Shown here: one piece after another, positions 1 to 6,501 of the stretch
Layout: the number at the start of each line of letters is the position of its first letter
Position numbering within the stretch: position 1 is the stretch's first letter
From: Acidobacteriota bacterium
GTDB lineage: Bacteria > Acidobacteriota > Blastocatellia > Pyrinomonadales > Pyrinomonadaceae
DNA: 7,866 nt
NCBI GenBank assembly: GCA_003222855.1
Contig: QHXH01000074.1
Coordinates: forward strand, 1 to 7,866
Direction of reading: 5' to 3'
Position numbers and translations under genes: made by a program
The notes under the pieces: generated by a model
Seen by the model: the letters and a program-made list of their open reading frames with translations, nothing else
What the model was told of the DNA's origin: nothing
Databases searched by the model: none

Positions 1-1907
1 GCCTGATACATCTGTTGGCCGCCCTGGACAGGAACATTGAAGTCGCGCTCACCACCTAAGAAGAGTGTCGGCGTCTTGATGCGATCGGCGTGCAGAAACG
101 GATAAGAAATCTTGACATAGGTTTCCCAGGCTTTCGGGTTCCAGGGTGGGCCAATCTCGTAGTCGTATTGAATAATGTATTGATCGGTGCCGTAGAAAGC
201 GACCGTGAAGGCGGTGCCCGCGCCGCTGGTCGCGCCCCTGAAGCGCGGATCGGTGGCGATCATGTAGTCGGTCAGAATGCCGCCGTAGCTCCAGCCGCCC
301 ACGCCCATGCGATCGGGATCGGCGACGCCCATCGCGATCACGTGATCGACGCCGGCTTCCAAGTCGTCAACTTCATAGTGTCCCCAGTCCGCAAAAATTG
401 ATCGCGAATATTTCTGGCCCCGGCCTGAGCTGCCCCGATAATTCACTGCCAGCACGGCATAACCATTCGCCGCAAACACCTGGCGTTCGATGCTAAACGA
501 ATGCTGGTCCTGTCCATTTGGCCCGCCATGAATGCGCAACAGGAACGGAACCCTCGTTCCTTTCACATAGCCCACCGGATAAGTCAGTAAGCCATGGACT
601 TCCGTTCCATCCTTACTCTTGAAATTGATGTCTTCCGTTTCGCCAAGCTGAAGCTCATTCATCAGGGCATCGTTCTGATGGGTTATCTGGCGCAAACTCT
701 TTCCTTCCATCGCGTAGATGTCTGTCGGCTTCAGGTCGTTCCCGGAAAGCAGGACGGTATGACCGCCGTTCATCGAAAGGTTCGAAACGATGACCGGAGG
801 ATTGAGCAGCCGGGTCACAGTGTTGCGTGCGATGCTGACCGGGTACACTGATCGATCGTCGGTGACCGTGGCAATTACCGTTTTGCCGTCGCTCGCAAAT
901 CGCAATCCGGATACGCCGCGATCAAGATCCTCAGCCGCCTTTACTCGCGTTGGCGCGGAACTGCCATCGGACGCGACAAACATCAAGTGCTCCATGTTGT
1001 AAGCGCCATATTTCTTCTCATCGCCTTCAGTGAACACGATCCACTTTCCATCTGCCGACCATTCCGGACGGGCACGATTCGCTCGATTGTCCGCAGTTGT
1101 CAAAAGTTTTTCGGTCGCGCCCGGTTGTGCGTCGGCCACGTACAACTGGGCGGCCGGATCGCGATCCGGATCGTCGGCATGATTGCTCATGAAAGCGATC
1201 CGGGTTCCATCGGGCGACCACGAAACCGACGACTCGTCCCATTTGCTCCTGGTCAAACGATCGAGTTTTTTGGTAGCGATATCATAGAGATAGATGTAGG
1301 TATGACGGCCTGATAATAAATATCCCTGCACGTCCTGTTTGTAGTGATAGCGATCTATGACGATCGGTTTCGGAGGCTTTGGCGGCGTGCCCGGAGTTGG
1401 CGTGGCGTTCGGATCCGGCGCATCAGGATCAGGATCGCCAATCAACAGCGCGAGCCGTTTCGAATCCGGCGACCATTCATAACCCGCCAGCCGTCCTTTC
1501 AACTCAGTCAATTGATAAGCCTCGCCGCCGCTGCGATCCAACAGCCAAACCTGACTGCCTCTCACGCCTGGCTTTCCGGACGAGCGTGAAGAAGTGAAGG
1601 CAAGATACTTCCCGTCTGGGCTCCAGCGCGGCGAACTCTCGCTGTCGTTGCTGAAGGTGATCTGCCGGTCGTTCTTGCCGTCATAACTGGCCAGCCAAAT
1701 GTGCGTGCTGCTCTTGTCTTCCTTCGCATCGATCGTGGAAACCGAATAGGCGATCCATTGCCCATCCGGAGAAAGCTGCGGATCGTTTACGTTGCGAAAG
1801 CGCGCGAGATCGTCAAGTCTGAGAGGATGGCGCGGAGTTTGAGTGGAAACAGTTATCGCAGCAGCGAAGATTAAGATCAGAATGCGAGAAAGGTTCTTGG
1901 TACGCAT
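1..1907 (-). CDS. Secreted S9-family (prolyl oligopeptidase-type) serine peptidase, C-terminus cut by window edge
   Basis: Reading the minus strand from ATG at 1907 gives 635 codons without a stop, running off the left edge. Residues 1 to about 22 look like a signal peptide (basic start, then ILILIFAAAITV), so the enzyme is probably periplasmic or secreted. A beta-propeller follows, with TolB/WD40-like blades marked by SPDG-type motifs near residues 46, 95, 145, 230, 283 and 337. The alpha/beta-hydrolase domain begins at about residue 430. It carries the HGGP oxyanion-region motif at 460-463, the nucleophile in GGWSYGG (Ser540) and the acid in GERDFNVP (Asp622). The catalytic His, expected about 30-35 residues further on, lies outside the window, so roughly 40-60 residues are missing. 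Family knowledge: such enzymes cleave short peptides, as dipeptidyl or acylaminoacyl peptidases. The subtype is not settled. A GGAGG lies 10 nt before the ATG (1918-1922). Residues 157-181 form a Pro/Asp-rich insert. Confidence 0.93.
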   Translation of the reverse strand, partial: MRTKNLSRILILIFAAAITVSTQTPRHPLRLDDLARFRNVNDPQLSPDGQWIAYSVSTIDAKEDKSSTHIWLASYDGKNDRQITFSNDSESSPRWSPDGKYLAFTSSRSSGKPGVRGSQVWLLDRSGGEAYQLTELKGRLAGYEWSPDSKRLALLIGDPDPDAPDPNATPTPGTPPKPPKPIVIDRYHYKQDVQGYLLSGRHTYIYLYDIATKKLDRLTRSKWDESSVSWSPDGTRIAFMSNHADDPDRDPAAQLYVADAQPGATEKLLTTADNRANRARPEWSADGKWIVFTEGDEKKYGAYNMEHLMFVASDGSSAPTRVKAAEDLDRGVSGLRFASDGKTVIATVTDDRSVYPVSIARNTVTRLLNPPVIVSNLSMNGGHTVLLSGNDLKPTDIYAMEGKSLRQITHQNDALMNELQLGETEDINFKSKDGTEVHGLLTYPVGYVKGTRVPFLLRIHGGPNGQDQHSFSIERQVFAANGYAVLAVNYRGSSGRGQKYSRSIFADWGHYEVDDLEAGVDHVIAMGVADPDRMGVGGWSYGGILTDYMIATDPRFRGATSGAGTAFTVAFYGTDQYIIQYDYEIGPPWNPKAWETYVKISYPFLHADRIKTPTLFLGGERDFNVPVQGGQQMYQ

Positions 1908-2107
1908 GTGTCTAGAGCCTCCTAATTAGTAGCAAACCTGGCGGCTCTGCCGCCGCACACTGCGGAAAGGCTTTGCCTTTCCGTACTCTGGTTTTTAGAT
2001 TACATCCTGAGGCTTAGCCTCAGGATGAGATCAAAGATTAGGGCGTAACGGTAAGCCGGAGGCTTACCGCACTGTGCTGCGGCAAAGCCGCGCCGCCGCA
2101 CTCCAAA
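1908..2107. other. Intergenic gap filled with hairpins, upstream of the S9 peptidase
   Basis: No gene is visible between the DinB stop and the S9 start. The gap holds the S9 ribosome binding site (GGAGG, 1918-1922) and five consecutive perfect palindromes, listed separately. If the two minus-strand genes are cotranscribed, these hairpins would lie between them in the mRNA and could terminate, attenuate or stabilise the transcript. No U-tract follows any stem on the minus strand, so classical intrinsic termination is not supported. Confidence 0.7.
1940..2091. repeat. Cluster of five short hairpins with three-base loops
   Basis: Five perfect palindromes lie in a row: 1940-1954 (6-bp stem, loop TCT), 1963-1983 (9 bp, loop TTT), 2003-2027 (11 bp, loop TTA), 2049-2069 (9 bp, loop GGA) and 2079-2091 (5 bp, loop AAA). 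Four have GGC before the loop and GCC after it; the fourth in order has GCC before and GGC after. The outer parts of the stems differ completely, so these are not copies of one sequence but share a design. Short linkers containing CCGCAC recur (near 1952 and 2067). They resemble REP-like intergenic palindromes mobilised by RAYT/IS200-type transposases, but that family link is inference. Confidence 0.75.
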
Positions 2108-2578
2108 TTACAGTTTATTCCAATCCCACAATCCCCATTTCAAATCATCGCTGAGTTTGTGGCCGGTTTGTTTGAGCGTCAGCATAATGCTGCCGCGATG
2201 GTGCGACTCGTGCGCGATAAGATAGCTGATCAGCGGAATCAGTCCGCGCTTGAACCCAGTTACGTTGCCGCCTTTAGCCCACGACTCGCGAATCGTGGTT
2301 TCGATTCCTTTTGCTGATGCGTCGAGGGCTGCGGCCAATTGCTTCTTCGAAGGCGATTCACCTTTCGCGAAATGTGGTAGCTTCGCGTCGCGATTTGTCT
2401 TCGACGTTGTCTCGGCCCAGCCCGCGCGCACTTCATGCACATGCGCCAGCTGACGCGCCACGTCGCGGCCGCCACGCGTCGACAACGTCGCATGCAGCGC
2501 TTCATCCGAAAGCGCCTTAAGCAATTTAAGCGTGACGCGTTGATTTATCTGCCAGGCCTCGCTAAGTTGTTTGAGCAT
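2108..2578 (-). CDS. DinB-family protein (putative metal-binding four-helix bundle)
   Basis: This 156-residue protein has the usual size and pattern of the DinB/DUF664/YfiT-like superfamily. The opening helix (LKQLSEAWQINQRVTLKLL) matches the family. Candidate metal ligands are His48 in LAHVHEVR and His123 and His127 in IAHESHHRGS, the normal three-His arrangement for a divalent metal. Known members include bacillithiol or mycothiol transferases and hydrolases, but most are uncharacterised and no substrate can be read here. The name DinB refers to the Bacillus damage-inducible protein, not to E. coli DNA polymerase IV. AGGAG at 2594-2598 lies 15 nt before the ATG, which is distant, so translation may be modest. 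The gene is divergent from the methyltransferase and lies upstream of the S9 peptidase on the same strand. Confidence 0.87.
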   Translation of the reverse strand: MLKQLSEAWQINQRVTLKLLKALSDEALHATLSTRGGRDVARQLAHVHEVRAGWAETTSKTNRDAKLPHFAKGESPSKKQLAAALDASAKGIETTIRESWAKGGNVTGFKRGLIPLISYLIAHESHHRGSIMLTLKQTGHKLSDDLKWGLWDWNKL

Positions 2579-2746
2579 GTTTTTGAGCGCCTTCTCCTGG
2601 TTTAGAGAAGAGCGTCGCCGTCCCGGAGCGAGCGAGATTCTACTGCGAATTCAGCGAACTGCATAGAGCCTTGAAACGGCCCTTTGTTTCCGGCTAAGGT
2701 AGCCGCAAGCCTGGTGCTCTGAACGTTTCGCGCTGGAGTAAGAAAG
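2579..2746. promoter_or_regulatory. Divergent intergenic region between the DinB gene and the methyltransferase
   Basis: Both genes start outward from this 168-bp gap, so it should hold both promoters. It also contains the methyltransferase ribosome binding site (GGAG, 2735-2738, 8 nt before ATG). I found no convincing -35/-10 pair and no clear operator palindrome. The assignment rests on gene orientation only. Confidence 0.5.
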
Positions 2747-3571
2747 ATGCCTGACGGCAATGCCGCATTCGTCGGCGACATCCCGGAAAACTACGATCGA
2801 TATCTCGGGCCCGTGCTGTTTCAGCCGTATGCGGCGGATTTGGTTGCGCGGCTGGATTCTCCTGAGAATGTCCTTGAGCTGGCGTGCGGCACTGGCATCG
2901 TGACGCGACAGTTGCGCAAGAGACTTACGCTCGGCGCGAAGATTGTCGCGACTGATCTGAATGAAGCGATGTTGAGTTATGCGAAGCAGAAAATTGAAAG
3001 CTCAGAAACTATTGAATGGAAACAAGCAGACGCGACTGATCTTCCCTTCGCGGATCAATCCTTTGATGCAGTCCTTTGCCAGTTCGGCGTGATGTTCTTT
3101 CCCGACAAAGAACAGGCTGCACGTGAAGCCTTTCGCGTGCTGAAACCGGGCGGCGTTTTTCTCTTCAACGTGTGGGACGCGATCGAAGAAAACGATCTTC
3201 CGCACATCGCGCACACGATCATCTCGAGATTCTTTGATGACAATCCACCAAACTTTTACGAAATTCCATTTTCGTTTCACGATTCGGAGAAGATCGAATC
3301 GGTACTGGCGCAGGCCGGCTTTCGCAACATTGAATGTTCAATCGTATCAATGACGGCAGAGGCCGCCTCGGCGTCTGAATTGACCCGGGGGCTGGTACAC
3401 GGGAATCCGGTCATTGCCGCGATTCGCGAGCGCGACGAATCGCAGATTCCGGAAATCGAACACGCCATTGCTTCACAGGTTGCCGCTCAATGCGGGGACG
3501 CGCCAGTGCGCGCGAGGATGCGCGCCGTCGTCTGCTCTGCCGTTCGGTCGTTACAGAACCGCGAGCGGTAG
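2747..3571 (+). CDS. Class I SAM-dependent methyltransferase (UbiE/Methyltransf_11 type)
   Basis: A 274-residue Rossmann-fold methyltransferase. Motif I, the SAM-binding loop, is VLELACGTG at 42-50. The acidic residue after strand 2 is Asp70 in VATDLNEAML. A QADATDLPF segment sits at 93-101, the strand-4 motif is FDAVLCQFGVMFF (106-118), and FRVLKPGGVFLFNVWD follows at 129-144. These place it with the UbiE/SmtA-like small-molecule methyltransferases; the methyl acceptor cannot be told from sequence. GGAG lies 8 nt before the ATG. The last residues, QNRER and the TAG stop, are encoded inside the left arm of an inverted repeat (3552-3582), so the natural C-terminus was probably altered by repeat insertion. 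It converges on the TetR gene with an 82-bp gap. Confidence 0.93.
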   Translation: MPDGNAAFVGDIPENYDRYLGPVLFQPYAADLVARLDSPENVLELACGTGIVTRQLRKRLTLGAKIVATDLNEAMLSYAKQKIESSETIEWKQADATDLPFADQSFDAVLCQFGVMFFPDKEQAAREAFRVLKPGGVFLFNVWDAIEENDLPHIAHTIISRFFDDNPPNFYEIPFSFHDSEKIESVLAQAGFRNIECSIVSMTAEAASASELTRGLVHGNPVIAAIRERDESQIPEIEHAIASQVAAQCGDAPVRARMRAVVCSAVRSLQNRER

Positions 3572-3673
3572 CGAGCGGGATAGGGACTCAACTCGCGAGT
3601 CCTTCCCGGTCTGATGCGAATTGGAGCTGTAAGTCGCACCCTTATCCCGCTCGCTACCGCTCGCGGTTCTGTA
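3552..3673. repeat. REPIN-like inverted repeat, 31-bp perfect arms
   Basis: The left arm 3552-3582 and right arm 3643-3673 are perfect reverse complements over 31 bases. Each arm contains GCGAGCGG twice, separated by TA (3561-3568 and 3571-3578 on the left; the complementary form at 3647-3654 and 3657-3664 on the right). The 60-base spacer holds a smaller hairpin, GGACTC/GAGTCC (3584-3589 and 3597-3602), with the palindrome ACTCGCGAGT inside it. Two inverted REP-type units around a short spacer is the REPIN layout. The element spans the ends of two convergent genes and both stop codons lie inside its arms. It may also act as a bidirectional transcription terminator. A degenerate related copy lies at 5845-5865. 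Confidence 0.88.
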
Positions 3674-4259
3674 CCGCTGGCCGGGATGATTCCAATGCCG
3701 ACTGCAGAGTCGGATTGACGAGGTTATGATAAATCTCATCCATCCGCTCAGGCGGATACGGCATGCGCTCGTCCAGCCACCACTTCAGCAACCCGAACAA
3801 TTCACTTGCCAGATAATTCGCCAGCACCGGAGTCGGAATTGACGGTGCGGGTGGGACTCTTGCTTTCAACGCTTCAGCGATGCGCCGGCTTAGCTGCTCG
3901 GTGCCGCTTTTGAAGAGTGTGTCGCTCTTTCGCGACCGAACCAGGCCCTGATAAAAAGGCTGGACGTCTTTCAGGTGATCGAAGAGAAAAAGGATGGGCA
4001 TGAACGAGCCTTTGCCGGCCTTGTCCCAAATGATTTGTTGCGCGCAGAAATCGATAAACGCTTCCCAGTTCTTCTGAAATAGATCTTCTTTGTCGCGAAA
4101 GTGTGAGTAAAAGGTCGAGCGACCAATGTCCGCACGGTCGATCAGGTTTTGTACCGTGATGTCGTCGAAACGCTTTTCCGTAACCAGCTCGACCATCGCA
4201 TGAGTAAGGCTGTGACGCGTGCGTTGGGTGCGCCGATCAAGTTTTTTCTTTCGCGCCAT
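3654..4259 (-). CDS. TetR/AcrR-family transcriptional regulator
   Basis: A 201-residue protein of normal TetR size. The N-terminal DNA-binding domain covers about residues 12-62, with the helix-turn-helix in ITVQNLIDRADIGRSTFYSHF (34-54) and the following FRDKEDLF typical of the family. The remaining roughly 140 residues form the helical ligand-binding and dimer domain (PFYQGLVRSRKSDTLF and LFGLLKWWLDERMPYPPERM are recognisable family pieces). The ligand is unknown. No good Shine-Dalgarno precedes the ATG, only a weak AGG very close to it. It is divergent from the lipoprotein gene, which is the natural candidate target along with itself. Its last five residues (QNRER) and TAG stop come from the right arm of the inverted repeat, exactly as in the convergent methyltransferase. 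Confidence 0.93.
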   Translation of the reverse strand: MARKKKLDRRTQRTRHSLTHAMVELVTEKRFDDITVQNLIDRADIGRSTFYSHFRDKEDLFQKNWEAFIDFCAQQIIWDKAGKGSFMPILFLFDHLKDVQPFYQGLVRSRKSDTLFKSGTEQLSRRIAEALKARVPPAPSIPTPVLANYLASELFGLLKWWLDERMPYPPERMDEIYHNLVNPTLQSALESSRPAVQNRER

Positions 4260-4403
4260 CGCCTAATTCTTGAACATCAAAAAGGTGTTTGTCCATTAAC
4301 TCAGCAGCAAACGATCTTTCTGCGAAACCCACGGTTAATTTTGTCGTAAAGTCAGCGTTACAGTTTGGGTGCACAAAATTCATGACCGACTAAGGAGAAC
4401 CAA
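4260..4403. promoter_or_regulatory. Divergent regulatory region, TetR regulator / lipoprotein
   Basis: This 144-bp gap separates two outward-facing starts and should contain both promoters. It includes the strong lipoprotein ribosome binding site AAGGAG (4392-4397, 6 nt before ATG). A near-palindrome, AACATC-AAAAA-GGTGTT, lies at 4273-4289, 13 nt upstream of the regulator start; the arms match at five of six positions. A weaker GTAA/TTAC pair lies near 4347-4361. Either could be a TetR-type operator, but the evidence is slight. I see no clear -35/-10 boxes. Confidence 0.4.
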
Positions 4404-4838
4404 ATGAGATTGAAAACACCTTCAGTTTTGGCGGCGATGATATTCACCGGCATTCTCTTAACCGCGTGTTCAGCGATCGCGAAGCATCATGCCGCGTTCA
4501 CGGCAAACGAAAGGACGACTTCGGACCCGATTGCAAACGATGATTCCGATCCGATTTCAGGCGAGTGGAACGTTTCGTTCTTTGTTCACGATACGACGAC
4601 GCCTGCGACATTCAACCTTAAGCTCGCCGGCACGAAAGTAACCGGCACAGTCTACTCAGAGCACACCGGACCGGGCACGGTGCGCGAAGGTAAGTGGGCC
4701 GACGGCAAACTAACCTTGATGCTGGATTTCAAGAATCACGAATCGATCGCCGTCGATGGCGCAATAAAGGACGGCAAGCTGGCGGGCGAATTCCACACCG
4801 AAGGCTTTACGGCCAGGTGGGAAGCGAAGAGGAAGTGA
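4404..4838 (+). CDS. Small putative lipoprotein with beta-rich domain, function unknown
   Basis: A 144-residue protein with a lipoprotein signal: MRLK, a hydrophobic stretch to about residue 19, and the lipobox LTAC with the lipidated Cys at 22. The mature part starts with a polar, Thr/Asp-rich linker (about 28-50). It then has a domain of short alternating strands (SGEWNVSFFV, TFNLKLAGTKVTGTV, REGKWADGKLTLML, DGAIKDGKLAGEFHTEG). Repeated G-x-W and DGKL turns suggest a small beta-barrel or lipocalin-like fold. I do not recognise a named family. AAGGAG 6 nt before the ATG supports the start. The divergent TetR gene may regulate it. Similar GTW/DGKL modules occur, from memory, in acidobacterial secreted proteins; that is not checked here. 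Confidence 0.85.
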   Translation: MRLKTPSVLAAMIFTGILLTACSAIAKHHAAFTANERTTSDPIANDDSDPISGEWNVSFFVHDTTTPATFNLKLAGTKVTGTVYSEHTGPGTVREGKWADGKLTLMLDFKNHESIAVDGAIKDGKLAGEFHTEGFTARWEAKRK

Positions 4839-4860
4839 GGTGAAGTGCGAAGGTCTTTCT

Positions 4861-4950
4861 CCCTCTCCCGTTGGGAGAGGGCCGGGGTGAGGATTTGCCG
4901 GTCGATGCGCTGCCAAGCCCTCACCCTAACCCTCTCCCAGAGGGAGAGGG
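4861..4950. repeat. Paired G/C-rich hairpins in inverted orientation (REP-like doublet)
   Basis: Two hairpins with identical 9-bp arms (CCCTCTCCC/GGGAGAGGG) lie at 4861-4881 (loop GTT) and 4930-4950 (loop AGA). Next to them, GGGTGAGG (4885-4892) and its complement CCTCACCC (4919-4926) face each other across a spacer of 26 bases. The whole is therefore an inverted doublet with two ways of folding. The CCCTCTCCC plus GGGTGAGG combination is, from general knowledge, a widespread bacterial intergenic repeat. It sits between the convergent ends of the lipoprotein and PEP mutase-like genes and could terminate or stabilise both transcripts. Confidence 0.82.
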
Positions 4951-4980
4951 AACAATGACAGACAGTTTTGCTCGTGCCAC

Positions 4981-5814
4981 TCACGATCGGTGGGCGAACA
5001 TATCGTTCAGTTCGCCGAACGGCGTCAGATCGGCGAATGATGCGAATGAGCCTTGATCATAGATCTCTTTGGCGGATCGAATGAATCCGGTCCAGGCGGC
5101 GCGTGCCAGCGCGCCGCCGACTGAGATGCGGCGTACTCCCAGGTCAGCGAGTTGAGACACCGTGAGTTTGCAGTTATTGGTTGAGACCAAAACATTGAAC
5201 GGCTTTGGCGCCACGGCTTTCACAATCTGGGCGATCTCGTCAGACACGCTGACACCCGGAGCATAGAGACAGTCGGCTCCCGCGTCAGCAAATGCGGCCA
5301 ATCGATCAAGCGATGTACGAAGCGGATCGGGATCGTCGACTAACCAGGCTTCACAACGCGCCGTTAGCAAAACGGAAATGGGCGACTCGTTGATCGCCAC
5401 GCGCGCGGCTTTGATTCGTTCAACCGCCAAATCGAAATCATAAAGCGGCTGATCATTTCGACCGCTGTTATCTTCAATCGATAAGCCGGCGACGCCGGTC
5501 AAAAGGCACACCTTCACATTTGCTGCGACGTCTTCAGGTTGGTCCGCGTAACCATTTTGAAAATCGGCATTCACCGGCAACGAAGAAGCCGCGGCAATCT
5601 CGCGAAAGTGATTCAGCATCATGTCGAGCGGTACATGCCCCGGCCCATCCGCAAATCCCTTCGAGAACGCAAAGCCCGCCGACGTCGTCGCGAGGGCTCT
5701 GAAACCCATCTTCTCGAGATATATTGCCGATCCGGCGTCCCATGGATTCGGCAGGACAAAACATCCTGATTCGTGAAGCGCGCGAAAGTTTTCAATCGCC
5801 GATAGTTCCTGCAG
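4981..5814 (-). CDS. Isocitrate lyase/PEP mutase superfamily protein, probable CTG start
   Basis: The frame shows the ICL/PEPM (beta/alpha)8-barrel family from end to end: FRALHESGCFVLPNPWDAGSA, then ATTSAGFAFS, NADFQNGYAD (Mg-binding region, Asp84), GLSIEDNSG (Glu114-Asp115), VLLTARCE (Arg153), ADCLYAPGV and ISVGGALARAA. Members cleave or rearrange C-C or P-C bonds of alpha-oxo acids; this divergent subgroup lacks a defined substrate. The first ATG (5709) would remove the first strand and the NPWD motif. Upstream, no ATG, GTG or TTG exists in frame before the TAG at 5848-5850. CTG at 5814 has AAGGA (5821-5825) 6 nt ahead and gives 277 residues, a normal family length. ATT at 5796 is an alternative. 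The start therefore remains uncertain; the family call does not. Confidence 0.85.
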   Translation of the reverse strand: MQELSAIENFRALHESGCFVLPNPWDAGSAIYLEKMGFRALATTSAGFAFSKGFADGPGHVPLDMMLNHFREIAAASSLPVNADFQNGYADQPEDVAANVKVCLLTGVAGLSIEDNSGRNDQPLYDFDLAVERIKAARVAINESPISVLLTARCEAWLVDDPDPLRTSLDRLAAFADAGADCLYAPGVSVSDEIAQIVKAVAPKPFNVLVSTNNCKLTVSQLADLGVRRISVGGALARAAWTGFIRSAKEIYDQGSFASFADLTPFGELNDMFAHRS

Positions 5815-5844
5815 TCTCGATCCTTGTGATACGCTGCGACCTGG

Positions 5845-5865
5845 TCGCTACCGCTCTCGGTACTG
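5845..5865. repeat. Degenerate copy of the 3552-3673 repeat arm
   Basis: TCGCTACCGCTC (5845-5856) is identical to part of the right arm of the REPIN-like element (3651-3662). The next nine bases agree at seven positions (TCGGTACTG against GCGGTTCTG). Only one arm is seen, so it is a solitary unit rather than a doublet. It lies in the gap between the divergent PEP mutase-like and GNAT genes, and its CTA supplies the in-frame TAG that closes the upstream frame of the former. Confidence 0.6.
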
Positions 5866-5967
5866 ACTCCATCAGCTCAACTAAAGCTGGTACTCTAACA
5901 CCCGTCAAATTCAAAGACGATCCATTTGCTTGTTGCCGAATCGATTGCTCGTTATCATTTGCGCGCA

Positions 5968-6480
5968 TTGATCATTCTCGAAACCGAACGCTTAAGACTG
6001 CGCCATCTATCGCCGGACATCGACGCTGAGTTCATTCTCGAACTGCTCAACGATCCATCGTTCATTCGTTACATCGGCGATAAAGGCGTCCACGATCTCG
6101 AAGACGCGCGACGATATGTTATCGATGGACCAGTTAAGAGCTATGACGCGCATGGCTTTGGTTTGTACCGTGTCGAATTGAAAACAAGTGCAACCCCGAT
6201 CGGCGTCTGCGGTATGCTGAAGCGAGATACGCTGACCGATCCCGACATTGGCTTTGCTTTTCTGCCTGCTTACTGGAACCAGGGCTACGCCTTCGAATCG
6301 GCCATGGCGGTAATGGAACATGCGCGCCAGGTGCTGGGATTGAGTCGCATTCTTGCGATTACCACTCCGGATAATGAATCATCCGCGAGACTGCTGGAAA
6401 AGATCGGTTTTAGATTTGATGGTTTGGTTAAGCTCACCGAAGATGCGCCGGAGATCAAGTTGTTTACCACCGAAGTATGA
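5968..6480 (+). CDS. GNAT-family acetyltransferase (RimJ/RimL type), TTG start
   Basis: Counting from TTG at 5968 the protein has 170 residues and opens with the standard family start IILETERLRLRHL. The acetyl-CoA binding motif is WNQGYAFESA (103-112), equivalent to the usual (R/Q)GxG/A loop. NESSARLLEKIGF (136-148) is the characteristic C-terminal helix-strand of RimJ/RimL acetyltransferases. These enzymes move an acetyl group from acetyl-CoA to a protein N-terminus or small molecule; the acceptor is not known here. No in-frame ATG or GTG precedes the domain. TTG occurs at 5926, 5959 and 5968, and none has a clear Shine-Dalgarno. I prefer 5968 because the family alignment begins there; 5926 would add 14 residues. 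The in-frame TAA at 5896-5898 bounds the frame. The gene is divergent from the PEP mutase-like gene. Confidence 0.88.
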   Translation: MIILETERLRLRHLSPDIDAEFILELLNDPSFIRYIGDKGVHDLEDARRYVIDGPVKSYDAHGFGLYRVELKTSATPIGVCGMLKRDTLTDPDIGFAFLPAYWNQGYAFESAMAVMEHARQVLGLSRILAITTPDNESSARLLEKIGFRFDGLVKLTEDAPEIKLFTTEV

Positions 6481-6501
6481 ATCTCGCTTCGGACAGAATT
6501 A

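Noticed and set aside
90..1597. Several open frames on the plus strand opposite the S9 peptidase
   Set aside because: They lie antisense to an uninterrupted, clearly homologous coding frame, have no recognisable domains, and are rich in residues typical of shadow translation.
1940..2091. CRISPR array
   Set aside because: The units are palindromes of differing sequence and length without constant repeats or regular spacers, and no cas gene is present.
2665..2695. TTGAAA-like -35 with a poor -10 near 2688 as the methyltransferase promoter
   Set aside because: The -10 match is too weak to separate from chance and promoter consensus for this phylum is not secure.
3552..3673. Insertion sequence or attachment site
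   Set aside because: The 60-bp interior cannot encode a transposase, no target-site duplication is evident, and no integrase or tRNA is nearby. A REPIN-like element fits better.
3414..3729. Plus-strand frames across the methyltransferase end and the repeat
   Set aside because: They overlap the true methyltransferase frame or run antisense into the TetR gene, and their content comes from the repeat.
5792..5872. 26-codon minus-strand frame starting MESVPRAVATRS, overlapping the PEP mutase-like start
   Set aside because: Its opening is encoded by the degenerate repeat copy and it is out of frame with the enzyme. No family similarity or ribosome binding site was seen, so it is most likely repeat translation.
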